Positions 51,655 through 60,618 of a stretch of DNA of 64,000 nt are shown here, piece after piece. The stretch covers positions 52,262 through 116,261 of the forward strand of contig JBBAOE010000013.1 in assembly GCA_040401595.1 (NCBI GenBank). The letters are read 5' to 3'. Positions within the stretch are counted from its first letter, which is position 1. The number at the start of each line of letters is the position of its first letter. The DNA comes from RFPW01 sp040401595 (GTDB taxonomy: Bacteria; Pseudomonadota; Gammaproteobacteria; Burkholderiales; Burkholderiaceae_E). A model generated the notes under the pieces. That model was not told the origin of the DNA. It did no database searches and saw nothing but the letters and a program-made list of their open reading frames with translations. The translations under genes and the position numbers were made by a program.

Positions 51655-52202
51655 TCAGTCGGCACTCTCGCGCACTTGGAACACATTGCCCTCAGGATCA
51701 TAAGCATCACACGCCCTGAAACNNNNNNNNNNNNNNNNNNNNNNNNNNNNNNNNNNNNNNNNNNNNNNNNNNNNNNNNNNNNNNNNNNNNNNNNNNNNNN
51801 NNNNNNNNNNNNNNNNNNNNNNTCGCGCACTTGGAACACATTGCCCTCAGGATCATAAGCATCACACGCCCTGAAACCTCTTGCAGACCACTCTTGCGCT
51901 TTGGCTGCCACTTGTCCGCCGAGCGTGGCAGCCTTTTGACGCGCGGCTTCAATCGTCATGACCGGGATACAGATCTTGATGGGTGTTTCCTCGCGAACCT
52001 CGGGCGGGGTGCTGATGCTGATGCTCGCGGCAACGCTTTCCGGGATGCCATGAATCACGAGCTGAAATCCCTGTTCGTCGAGCACGACCTTGTCCTGGTC
52101 GCTGTTGACTTCGGTCATCCCGGCTACTTCGCGGTAAAACAGGGCCAAGGCTGCGACGTCCTTGGCGAACAGGACGGCACTGGGTTTGGGGCGTTTGTTC
52201 AT
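51655..52202 (-). CDS. VOC-family (glyoxalase/bleomycin resistance-like) protein, interrupted by an artificial gap
   Basis: The start 'MNKRPKPSAVLFAKDVAALALFYREVAGM' (residues 1-29) and the end 'CDAYDPEGNVFQVRESAD' match the small VOC superfamily. The gene is broken by 100 N and by a second copy of the 55 bases that code for its 3' end. If the 155 surplus bases (one repeat copy plus N) are removed, 393 bases remain: 131 codons including a natural TGA at 51657-51655, with the frame intact. The gene is therefore probably whole in the organism, 130 residues. The role is unknown; the VOC fold covers isomerases, dioxygenases and binding proteins. Confidence 0.8.
51668..51722. repeat. 55-bp direct repeat, left copy at the scaffold gap
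   Basis: Identical over all 55 bases to 51823-51877. It ends at the first N. The length is a typical assembly k-mer size, so this is best read as an unmerged contig overlap. Confidence 0.9.
51723..51822. other. Assembly gap of exactly 100 N
   Basis: A round 100-N run, the conventional placeholder for a gap of unknown size. It is flanked by the 55-bp identical sequence. Confidence 0.98.
51823..51877. repeat. 55-bp direct repeat, right copy at the scaffold gap
   Basis: Exact copy of 51668-51722, starting at the first base after the N run. It encodes the C-terminal part of the VOC protein. Confidence 0.9.
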
Positions 52203-52286
52203 TGGGGTCGAATGTGGAGAGGTTTGAAGGTTCGAAGGTTAAAGTGCCTCGTGGCCTGCGACCTGTGGCTTAAGGACGGCCAGGTT

Positions 52287-54203
52287 CTACAGTGAGCTCT
52301 CACAAAAGCAGTGGGTAACGGCACCAAAAGCTTGCTTTTTTGAAAGCATATCTTGCAACCACCCAAAGTCCTGACCGACTGAATTCAGAACGGTCAAATC
52401 TGCACCTTGATCTCGTATCCATCGGCCCCAGAATGGGATGGAAAACGGTTCACTCACCGATAATCCAATCCGCTCGATGAATCGCTGCGCGAGCTTTGCA
52501 AGAGGCGAAATTCTGGGGCCGACATAACGGATGGGTAATGCCTTGGCGCTATCCGATAATTTGCTTTCGGACTTCGCAACTTTTTGCCGCGCCTCGTCAA
52601 TAGCATCCGAAAAACTTCCTGAACGATCCACCAGTTTGTGCTGCGCCGCCTGTTCGCCGGTCCAGATCCGGCCCTGGGCCAGTGTATCCACCTTGGTCAG
52701 ATCCATGCCTCGAGCCGTTGCGACCTTGTCCGTAAAATCCGCATAAATATGCTCAACCCCAGACTGCACCAGTTTTTGCATTCTCGGGTCCAAGGATTTT
52801 CTGGGGTCGCCGGCGCCGGCTAACCAGGTGGTTTGATAGCCACCCGTGCTGACTCCAATCTTGTTCATCAATCCTTCGCCGGTGGGCAGGATCGCAAATA
52901 CGCCGATGGACCCGGTAATCGTTGCAGGGTCTGCGATCACGGTGTCCGCAGCCAATGAAATCCAATAGCCACCAGACGCCGCTACATCCCCCATCGAAAC
53001 CACCACCGGTTTGCCCTTGTCTCGCGCGACCTGCAACTGCTCACGAACCAATTCGGAACCCAACGCGCTGCCACCCGGTGAATTGACGCGCAAGATGATG
53101 GCTTTCACCTCATCGTCGTTCGCGGCTTTGCGAATCATTTCGGCAGTCGAAACGCCACCAATCTTGCCAGGTGGCGCCCGTCCGTCTCCGATCTCACCCT
53201 GCGCCACGACCACTGCAATGTGATCGCCTTTGACCTTTTTGATTTCCGAGTTCAGGTACTCCTTCCAGCCAACCTGGCGGAAAGATTGAATGTCTTCATC
53301 GTTGCCGACTTCTTTCACAAGCGTGTCGCGCAGCGATTCAATCGATTGCAGCCCGTCGACCCATTTCCAGTCGATCGCGAGTTGTGCAGCATTGCCTTTC
53401 ACGTCGAGCAGGGCGTCCGGTAATCGGGCAATATTCTGCGCAATACTGCCCGCAGGTAATTGGCGCGTTTTTTCAATCCCCTGGGTGTATAAGGACCATA
53501 AGGCATCAAACACATGCCGCTCGGCCTCCAGCGCATCCTGTGAAGGCGCGTTGAGTACAAAGGGCTCGCCGGCCGATTTGAATTTCCCGACCCGAATCAG
53601 ATTGGCGCTGATCCCCAATTTGTCGAGCGCATCTTTATAGTAATTACGCGGTCGGCCGAAACCCTCAATCAGTACCCCGCCCATGGGGTGTACCAAAACC
53701 TGATTCGCATGCGCCGCAAGGTAGTATTGGCGTTGATCGTACATGGTGGACCATGCAACGACCGATTTCCCCGATGCTTTGAATCTCTCAATGGCGCTTG
53801 ATGCTTCCCGCAGGGAAACAAATCCGCCGCCTTGAAATTCATCGAGTTTCAAGAGCGCGCGGTCGATACGTTTATCTTTTGCTGCCAATTCAAGGGTCAT
53901 GACGAAATCTCGCAGGCGGATCGCATTATTTGCGTTGCCCTGAATCTCGCCAATGACCTTGTCCTTCAAGCCGCCCGGTGATTCTTCAACCAGGGTACCT
54001 TTGAGATCGAGCACCAACACGGTATGGTTTTCCAGGCTCACTTTGTCTGCATAAAAGACAAACCAGCCAATGCCTGCCGCATAAAGAACAACACCCAAGA
54101 CCAGACCGATACGAAAACTCTGGGTGATCCAGTCGGATATTTTGAGCAACCCGCGATTGACCGCGGAAAAGAGCTGTTTAAGCTTTTTGACAAGGTTGCT
54201 CAT
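52287..54203 (-). CDS. sppA: Signal peptide peptidase SppA, 67K type
   Basis: A membrane-anchored serine protease of 638 residues that degrades cleaved signal peptides. One N-terminal helix 'FRIGLVLGVVLYAAGIGWFVF' (about residues 30-50) anchors it. The catalytic Lys is in 'RVGKFKSAGEPF' near residue 205, and the nucleophile Ser is in 'GDVAASGGYWISLAADTVIA' near 408. The duplicated ClpP-like architecture is that of the E. coli 67-kDa form. Base composition is slightly more AT-rich than its neighbours. The VOC gene follows after 84 bases. Confidence 0.93.
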   Translation of the reverse strand: MSNLVKKLKQLFSAVNRGLLKISDWITQSFRIGLVLGVVLYAAGIGWFVFYADKVSLENHTVLVLDLKGTLVEESPGGLKDKVIGEIQGNANNAIRLRDFVMTLELAAKDKRIDRALLKLDEFQGGGFVSLREASSAIERFKASGKSVVAWSTMYDQRQYYLAAHANQVLVHPMGGVLIEGFGRPRNYYKDALDKLGISANLIRVGKFKSAGEPFVLNAPSQDALEAERHVFDALWSLYTQGIEKTRQLPAGSIAQNIARLPDALLDVKGNAAQLAIDWKWVDGLQSIESLRDTLVKEVGNDEDIQSFRQVGWKEYLNSEIKKVKGDHIAVVVAQGEIGDGRAPPGKIGGVSTAEMIRKAANDDEVKAIILRVNSPGGSALGSELVREQLQVARDKGKPVVVSMGDVAASGGYWISLAADTVIADPATITGSIGVFAILPTGEGLMNKIGVSTGGYQTTWLAGAGDPRKSLDPRMQKLVQSGVEHIYADFTDKVATARGMDLTKVDTLAQGRIWTGEQAAQHKLVDRSGSFSDAIDEARQKVAKSESKLSDSAKALPIRYVGPRISPLAKLAQRFIERIGLSVSEPFSIPFWGRWIRDQGADLTVLNSVGQDFGWLQDMLSKKQAFGAVTHCFCESSL

Positions 54204-54224
54204 GATTGTTACCAGATGAATTGA

Positions 54225-54536
54225 TTTTGCAGGTCAATAGCGAGCGTTGACAACCGCCAGGGTCGAGATCGAATCGCAGGTTACCGCGTTGAGCTCGGGG
54301 ATTCGACAGACCTCGCAAGCCTGGTTGCCGCTGGGCTCCATCGCGCTTCTGCGATCGTTGTGAGCTACAACGATACAGCCGCCGCACGGAAAATCATTCG
54401 TCTGGTCAAAGGGCATGCGAACCACGTCCCGGTCATCGTTCGAACCGAGGACGACCGTGACTGCGATGCGCTCATCCTCAGTGAGCGACGCGGGTACTCT
54501 GACTTGAGATCGGACAAGAGTGCAGAGGTGGTGTAA
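54225..54536 (+). pseudogene. Start-less remnant of a Kef-type antiporter RCK/TrkA-N domain
   Basis: This spacer is open in one plus-strand frame from 54225 to a TAA at 54534 without any usable start codon. It translates to 'GYRVELGDSTDLASLVAAGL', then 'HRASAIVVSYNDTAAARKII', 'RLVKGHANHVPVIVRTEDDR' and 'DCDALI'. This is the typical central part of the NAD-binding RCK_N domain of KefB/KefC-like glutathione-regulated K+/H+ antiporters. The nucleotide-binding GxGxxG start, the membrane domain and everything after DALI are missing. It is most likely what remains after deletion of a kef gene. No other gene is seen in the 383-base interval 54204-54586. Confidence 0.65.
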
Positions 54537-54586
54537 TCAAATCAGGGTTTACACCATGGCTCCCCTGGTTTCGATCTGGCGGGAAC

Positions 54587-56017
54587 TCAAAGTCCGGTCA
54601 GCCGCTCCAGTTCAATTCGGCTGAGTGCCATCGTGTGACGGGCTGCGATGAGTTCCAGCCGGACAGCCCGGAATTGTCGCTGGGCATCCAGAGTCTCCAG
54701 AATCCCCCGCTCTCCGAACCGATACGCGGCCTCAGCGGTGTTCAGGATCTCTCGAGCTCTCGCGACGATGCCTGAATCGAGCGCACGTAGTTGGGCCTCA
54801 GCGGCCAGCCAGGCCCGCCAGGCCGACTCGAATCCATTGACAACTTCGAGCCGCTTCAGATCCACCGTCGCACGCGCACGCTCTGCAGCTGCGGCCCCTT
54901 GCGCGATCTGACCTGCCCGCTGGTCCCAGAGCGGAATCACCACGGTTGCACCCATACGGGTTGCCGCCATGTTGGGGTCCGTCTCACGACTAGCCCGCAG
55001 GGTCACTCGCGGAACGACCTGCGAACGCTCGAACACCAGCTCCTGTTGCTTTCGCCCGAGTTCCGCCTGTGCGAGGGCCAGCTCTGGATTACGGACTTCA
55101 ACCGAGGCCCATAGCCGCTCAAAATCCTGTGGTCCGACTCGCTCGGGGAGCGCGCCCTCAGGGTCAATGCGGAAGGGTTCCGGAAAATTCACGCCCACAA
55201 CCCGACGCAATTCGAAACTTGCCTGGATATTGCGAATCCGGGTCGTTTCCAGCACCTTGCGGGCAATCGCGACTTCTGCCTCGGCACGCGTCAGATCGAA
55301 CCTGGGCACCTCTCCCGCACGCGCGCTCAAGCCGATGCGCGAACGGATCTGTTCCGCAAGCGCGAGATCGTCAGCCGCAGCCGCCTCTTCTTCTCCCAAA
55401 CGCAAGATATCGGCACAAGCCCGCCGAATCGCAGCCACGAGCTCGCGGTCGGTGACCAGAATCTGGGCTTGCGAGGCGAGAACGCGCCTCTGGGCCAACT
55501 CGGTCCGAGCCGTGCGTAGCGCAGGCCATTCCAGCGGCTGAGTCAGAGCGAACTGTGGCGACGGACCGCTCTGGCCTTGGGCATCCCGGGCCTGACTGCG
55601 GCCAGCCATCAGTTCGACTTCCGGGTTGGGCCACGCCTGTGCGGACAAAATTCCTGCCTGACTCTCGGCCAGTCCGGCGCGGTCCTGCGCGATCACGGGG
55701 CTTTCGCGTCGCGCCATTTCAATCAACTTGCTCACGCTCAAGACGGTCACGGCCTGACTTCCAGGCATCGGCGATTCGGGCGGGCGAGAGGTACTTAATG
55801 GTGCAAGGATCGTCGGGGGCGCAAGGGTTGACGTTGGCACTTGTACCGTCAGCGACGGTGTGGATTGCGGGCGACCTGCTTGACCCGGTGCAGTCTGGCC
55901 CGCCGTAGCCTTGGCTTTGCTGGCAGCGCCAGGACTCTGCGGGGGAGCGAGGGTCTGAGCTTGCGCGCAGCGTGCCCCGAGCAAAAAGACCATCCAGGCG
56001 ATCAAAGGACCCCGCAT
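54587..56017 (-). CDS. Outer-membrane channel of a heavy-metal RND system (TolC family, CzcC-like)
   Basis: A 476-residue outer-membrane efflux protein. A leader ('AWMVFLLGARCAQAQ') is followed by a long Pro/Ala/Thr-rich stretch (about residues 20-90), then 'LIEMARRESPVIAQDRAGLAESQAGILSAQAWPNPEVEL' (about residues 97-135), the TolC-family repeat start. It also has 'RAYRFGERGILETLDAQRQF'-like second repeat near residue 435. The proline-rich spacer is longer than usual. It follows the pump gene directly (no gap) and is the last gene of the CBA operon. Confidence 0.88.
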   Translation of the reverse strand: MRGPLIAWMVFLLGARCAQAQTLAPPQSPGAASKAKATAGQTAPGQAGRPQSTPSLTVQVPTSTLAPPTILAPLSTSRPPESPMPGSQAVTVLSVSKLIEMARRESPVIAQDRAGLAESQAGILSAQAWPNPEVELMAGRSQARDAQGQSGPSPQFALTQPLEWPALRTARTELAQRRVLASQAQILVTDRELVAAIRRACADILRLGEEEAAAADDLALAEQIRSRIGLSARAGEVPRFDLTRAEAEVAIARKVLETTRIRNIQASFELRRVVGVNFPEPFRIDPEGALPERVGPQDFERLWASVEVRNPELALAQAELGRKQQELVFERSQVVPRVTLRASRETDPNMAATRMGATVVIPLWDQRAGQIAQGAAAAERARATVDLKRLEVVNGFESAWRAWLAAEAQLRALDSGIVARAREILNTAEAAYRFGERGILETLDAQRQFRAVRLELIAARHTMALSRIELERLTGL

Positions 56018-59000
56018 TCAGATCCCTCCTGAGGACTCGTTGGCGTCCAGGGGGCTCTCAAACCAGCGATAGAAGGCTGGCAAGACGACCAGCGTCAGCA
56101 GGGTCGAGGTGATCAGGCCTCCGATCACCACGATGGCCAATGGCCGCTGCACTTCCGATCCAGGGCCGGTCGAGAACAAAAACGGAATCAATCCCAGGGT
56201 CGCAACCGTTGCCGTCATCATCACGGGTCGAAACCGCGACTGCGCGCCCTGGACGACTGCATCGACCATCTCGGCACCGGCAATCCGCAAACCTCGAATG
56301 GAACTGACCAGGACCACACCATTGAGCACGGCAATCCCCCACAAAGCGATGAAGCCGACCGAGGCGGGTACAGAAAGATATTCGCCGCTCAGGAATAACC
56401 CAAGGACCCCTCCGATCGAAGCAAACGGGAGCACGGTGATGATCAGCGTTGCAAGACCCAAGGACTTGAACAACAAAAACAGCAAGAAGAAAATCGCTGC
56501 AATCGTGATCGGGACGATCACCATCAAGTGGCCAAGGCTTCGTTCTAAATTTTGGAATTGACCGCCCCATTCCAGCGTGTATCCACTTGGAAGTTGAACC
56601 TGAACAGCCACTTGTTGCTTCAATTCGGCAACGAATCCGCCGAGATCGCGCCCGGTGACATTGACCCCCACCACGATGCGGCGACGTCCCGAATCGCGCG
56701 ATATTTGCGCTGGGCCTTCGCGGACCTCGATCCGAGCGAGACTCTCCAGTGGCACTTGTGAGCGGTCTGGTGTCGTAAGCAGGATGTCGCCAATCGCGCG
56801 TGGATTATTTCGAAAGCGTTCGGGCAACCGGATGGCGGCCGTGAACCTGCGCTCGCCCTCGAAGAAGTCAGTCACCCGACTGCCACCGATGGCAATTTCG
56901 ATGGTTTGATTGACGTCGGCCACGTTCAGGCCATGTCGGGCGATGGCCGCTCGATCGATATCGATGGTCAGATACTGTTGACCTGCTGTCTTTTCAACGC
57001 GGACACCGGTCGCCCCGCCGATCGTCGCTGCCACTCGGGCAATTTCATTGGCCTTCTCGGCGAGGGTGTTCAGATCGTCGCCAAAGAGTTTGATCGCGAG
57101 GTCCGAGCGTACGCCGGTCAACATCTCGTCAACTCGATCTGAAATCGGCTGTGCCATCACGACCACCGCGCCCGGTAGGGTACTGAGTGCCTCAGAGACT
57201 GCCTTCTGGATATCATCCTGGGTCCACCCCTTGGGCCACTCATCTCGGGGCTTCAGACTGACGATTGGAGACGACTCGTTCTGGGACTGCGGATCGGCCG
57301 GCGACTCGCCGCGCCCGACACTCGAGATGGCCGACTTGACCCCGGGTAGGGACAGGATCCGCTTCATCGCCTGCATTTCCATCTGGACCGATTCATCGAG
57401 TGCGATGTTGGGAACTCGAATGATATTGGGCACCAGAGAGCCTTCCTTCATTTCGGGGATAAACGAAGTACCCAACCATGGAATCAGTGCCAAGGCACCC
57501 CCAAACAATGCGAGCGCCAGAAACAAGGTCTTGCGCGTGTTGGTCATTGCCCATGAGAGCATTGGGCTGTAGGGGCGCCGAAGGAATCGGACCAGTCGGG
57601 TGTCCTCTTCGCTACCTGGGCGCAACAGGTAGCCCGACAGCACTGGGGTCAACGTGAGCGCCAACCCGAGGGACACGGCCAGCGCGATCGCTATCGTGTA
57701 GGCAAGCGGCGCGAACATCTTGCCCTCCATGCCCTGCATCGTCATGAGCGGGAGAAAGACCAGGATGATGATTCCAACGCCGAAAATGACCGGGGTGGCC
57801 ACTTCGATGGTCGCTGCGTAGATCGTTTGCAGCGGGCGACTTGATTGCTCTGTGTGGGTCGAATGGTGCGAGAGACGGGCAAATGCGTTCTCCACCACCA
57901 CGACCGACCCGTCAACCATCAACCCGATGGCAATCGCCAGACCACCAAGGCTCATCAGGTTTGCCGATAGCCCGTTGATATTCATGACCATAAAGGTGAT
58001 CAACGGCGTCAGAATCAGCGTAGCCACCACAATCAGGCTCGAACGAACATCACCCAGGAACAGGAAGAGCACCACTACGACCAGTAGAACGCCTTCGATC
58101 AGTACTTTGGTGACTGTGAAGAGCGCCGCATCCACCAGTTCCGAGCGGTCGTAAAAAGGGACAATCTGTAAACCGTCCGGTAAGGCGCCGCTGCGATTGA
58201 TTTCGGCTACACGGGTCTTGATACGTCCGACGATTTCTTTCGCATTGCCGCCAGCGCTCATCATGACGACCGCACCCACGCTTTCGGTCACGCCGTTTTT
58301 GACCAATGCGCCGATCCGCACTTCGGAGCCGAGCTGAACCTGAGCGATCTGGCGGACAAAAATCGGCACTCCGTCTTTGGCTCGCACCACGACGTTGCCG
58401 ATGTCGTCCAGCGAGCGTATGAGCCCAATGCCACGAATCAGGAACTGTTCAGCATGCTGGGACAACACCCCACCGCTTGAATTGGCATTGTTGGCGCGGA
58501 CCGCGTCAAAGACCTCACCCAGAGAAACGCCGTAGTGACGCAGACGATCGGGATCCACCAACACCTGATACTGGCGCACATAGCCGCCCTGCGTATTGAT
58601 TTCAGCGACGCCAGAGATCGAACGCAGCATTGGCCTGACCACCCAATCCTGGATGATCCGGCGCTGCGTGAGTTCGTCGACGCCAAGTGCGCGATCGCCG
58701 TCCCCGGGTTTGTCCAGGGTGTATTGATAGACCTCGCCCAGACCGGTACTGACCGGCCCCAGCACGGGAACGATGCCATCAGGCATACGATCGCGGACTT
58801 CGAGCAGTCGCTCCATCACCAATTGGCGCGCGAAGTACACATTGGTCGCGTCGGTGAACACAAGCGTGATCAGCGAAAGTCCTGGCTTGTTGAGCGAGCG
58901 CATCTCGGTCAACCCCGGGATTCCGGTCATGCCGATTTCGAGCGGTACGGTAATGAATCGCTCGACCTCCTCGGGCGAACGCCCGGGTGCATCGGTCGCG

Positions 59001-59146
59001 ATCTGAACCTGGACGTTGGTGACATCCGGAAACGCGTCAACGGCTAGTTTGCGAGCCGCTTGCAGACCAAACGCAAACAGAACCACGGCGCAGATAACGA
59101 TCACAAGGCGCTGATTTAGCGCAACGCGTACCAAGCTCGCAATCAT
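56018..59146 (-). CDS. Heavy-metal efflux RND pump (CzcA/CusA family)
   Basis: A 1042-residue inner-membrane pump. The N-terminus 'MIASLVRVALNQRLVIVICA' and 'DAFPDVTNVQVQIATDAPGRSPEEVERF' (residues about 36-63) are HME-RND hallmarks. The helix-4 motif reads 'LAIAIGLMVDGSVVVVENAF' near residue 405, with Asp and Glu present but AIG where CzcA-type divalent pumps have DFG. By that motif it is closer to the CusA-like or unclassified HME branch, so the metal is not certain. It overlaps the adaptor gene by 4 bases and abuts the outer-membrane channel gene. Confidence 0.92.
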   Translation of the reverse strand: MIASLVRVALNQRLVIVICAVVLFAFGLQAARKLAVDAFPDVTNVQVQIATDAPGRSPEEVERFITVPLEIGMTGIPGLTEMRSLNKPGLSLITLVFTDATNVYFARQLVMERLLEVRDRMPDGIVPVLGPVSTGLGEVYQYTLDKPGDGDRALGVDELTQRRIIQDWVVRPMLRSISGVAEINTQGGYVRQYQVLVDPDRLRHYGVSLGEVFDAVRANNANSSGGVLSQHAEQFLIRGIGLIRSLDDIGNVVVRAKDGVPIFVRQIAQVQLGSEVRIGALVKNGVTESVGAVVMMSAGGNAKEIVGRIKTRVAEINRSGALPDGLQIVPFYDRSELVDAALFTVTKVLIEGVLLVVVVLFLFLGDVRSSLIVVATLILTPLITFMVMNINGLSANLMSLGGLAIAIGLMVDGSVVVVENAFARLSHHSTHTEQSSRPLQTIYAATIEVATPVIFGVGIIILVFLPLMTMQGMEGKMFAPLAYTIAIALAVSLGLALTLTPVLSGYLLRPGSEEDTRLVRFLRRPYSPMLSWAMTNTRKTLFLALALFGGALALIPWLGTSFIPEMKEGSLVPNIIRVPNIALDESVQMEMQAMKRILSLPGVKSAISSVGRGESPADPQSQNESSPIVSLKPRDEWPKGWTQDDIQKAVSEALSTLPGAVVVMAQPISDRVDEMLTGVRSDLAIKLFGDDLNTLAEKANEIARVAATIGGATGVRVEKTAGQQYLTIDIDRAAIARHGLNVADVNQTIEIAIGGSRVTDFFEGERRFTAAIRLPERFRNNPRAIGDILLTTPDRSQVPLESLARIEVREGPAQISRDSGRRRIVVGVNVTGRDLGGFVAELKQQVAVQVQLPSGYTLEWGGQFQNLERSLGHLMVIVPITIAAIFFLLFLLFKSLGLATLIITVLPFASIGGVLGLFLSGEYLSVPASVGFIALWGIAVLNGVVLVSSIRGLRIAGAEMVDAVVQGAQSRFRPVMMTATVATLGLIPFLFSTGPGSEVQRPLAIVVIGGLITSTLLTLVVLPAFYRWFESPLDANESSGGI

Positions 59147-60366
59147 TGGAGTTCTTGCTTGCGACGTTCGTTGTTCAGATGGAACGCGCCATTGACGACG
59201 ATTTTCTGACCGGCTTCGAGACCCTTCACGACCGGGCGTACATCGCCATCGGCTGGCGGGCCCAGGTCGACGGGTGTCAGGGCGAAAACGTTGGTGGCGC
59301 TCTGAACGTAGACGTGATCACGGTTGTTTTCGCGAACCACGGCAGCGGCTGGTACAACCATGACTTGGCGGCCCGCGGTGCGGATCAGGAGGTTGGCAAG
59401 CATCGCAGGCTTGAGCTCACCCGCTACATTGTCGAGCTCACAGCGCGCCAGCACGGTCCGGCTCTGTGGGTCGACCACCGCGGATATATGGACAATTCGG
59501 CCGCTCAGGGTGCGTCCGAGAGATGGCACTTCGATCTCCGTCGCCTGACCAACCTGCACCGATGTGGCTTGCTGCTCGGGAACGTTGGCCAACACCCAGA
59601 CTCTCGACAAATCCGCGACCGTAAAGAGGGTGTCCGCCGGTTGCACAACTTGGCCCACGGCGACCGAACGCTCGACTACGGTACCGGCGACTCGCGAGAT
59701 CACGGGTTTGACGGAATTAATGGCGTTGCTCGCAAGGAGTTCAGCAATCGCCGCGGGCGTCATGCCGAGCACCGCCAGCTGATCAGCTGCACCGCTTTGT
59801 TCGGCGCGCGCGACCTCAGCAGCATGTTCCCGACGTTGCAGTTCCGCCTGGGCGATGACGTCGGCCGCGAATAACTGCTGGGCACGCTCTGCCGCCGTCG
59901 CCAGCAGACGCGCCTGTGCGACGGTTTTGAGATAGGCCAATTGGGCCGAACTCAGTTCGGCCGAATTGAGTGTTGCCAGGGTTTGGCCGACACGTACTCG
60001 TTGGCCCAGTGAGGCCTGCAGATCGATGACCCGACCCGTCACTGTGCTGCCGATTCGAGCAAGACTTTGCTCGTTAAAATCCACCCTGCCAGCTACCCTC
60101 AGGGTGTCGACGAGCGTGGCCACCGCGACCGGTTGAACTTGAAACCCTGCAACGAGCGCAGGGTCCAGTCTGACCTGCATGGACGATGGCCCAGCCGCAC
60201 CCGAAGACTTCGGCAACGCAGACGCCGGACCGCTGTTGCCGGACGTATTCCCGGCCTGGCCAGGCGGGGCGTTTGGCGTCGCCACGGGTCGTTGATCGCA
60301 GCCAGAAGAACCAAATGTCGCGGCCAGCAACAGAGCGATCTGTAGGGAGGCGCCAATACCTTTCAT
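59143..60366 (-). CDS. Periplasmic adaptor of the heavy-metal RND system (CzcB-like lipoprotein)
   Basis: A 407-residue adaptor. 'LQIALLLAATFGSSGCDQ' contains a lipobox (SSGC), so it is probably a lipoprotein. The lipoyl segments are 'RVIDLQASLGQRVRVGQTLATL' and 'VISRVAGTVVERSVAVGQVV'; between them lies a coiled coil (about residues 145-205). No N-terminal His/Met-rich metal-binding extension is visible. First gene of the operon, with a 252-base spacer to modC. Confidence 0.9.
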   Translation of the reverse strand: MKGIGASLQIALLLAATFGSSGCDQRPVATPNAPPGQAGNTSGNSGPASALPKSSGAAGPSSMQVRLDPALVAGFQVQPVAVATLVDTLRVAGRVDFNEQSLARIGSTVTGRVIDLQASLGQRVRVGQTLATLNSAELSSAQLAYLKTVAQARLLATAAERAQQLFAADVIAQAELQRREHAAEVARAEQSGAADQLAVLGMTPAAIAELLASNAINSVKPVISRVAGTVVERSVAVGQVVQPADTLFTVADLSRVWVLANVPEQQATSVQVGQATEIEVPSLGRTLSGRIVHISAVVDPQSRTVLARCELDNVAGELKPAMLANLLIRTAGRQVMVVPAAAVVRENNRDHVYVQSATNVFALTPVDLGPPADGDVRPVVKGLEAGQKIVVNGAFHLNNERRKQELQ

Positions 60367-60618
60367 CGCATTCCGAATATAAGAGCCCCGAAGGACTTGT
60401 CACCGATACTCAACAAGCAGCGGAGTCTAACTCTTACCAACTGGAGGCCCCAAACAAGTGCAAATGTAGCGTTGGGTAGTCTCCGCTGATCGGCAAACCT
60501 GACAGGGGAGCAATCACCTGATGTGCGAGGACAGCCCCCCGTTGGAGGCCCGATGCCGAGTAAGCGGCCCCCAAGGGGACGCACATCATAGTGCTTTTGG
60601 TGCCGAATTTCCCTCGAT
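60367..60618. other. Spacer between the heavy-metal RND operon and modC
   Basis: This 252-base spacer holds the promoter of the RND operon and the end of the mod transcript, both on the minus strand. A perfect small palindrome CCCCAAGGGG-like hairpin (about 60563-60577) lies about 40 bases after the modC stop and may help termination, though no T-run follows. No gene or riboswitch recognised. Confidence 0.4.

Noticed and set aside
51668..51877. Direct repeats flanking the gap as target-site duplications of a mobile element
   Set aside because: Target duplications are usually 2-15 bases. A perfect 55-base copy at a 100-N placeholder, with an intact reading frame after collapse, fits an assembly overlap far better.
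60367..60618. A riboswitch in the leader of the heavy-metal RND operon
   Set aside because: Only a small CCCC/GGGG hairpin and no conserved riboswitch core were seen.
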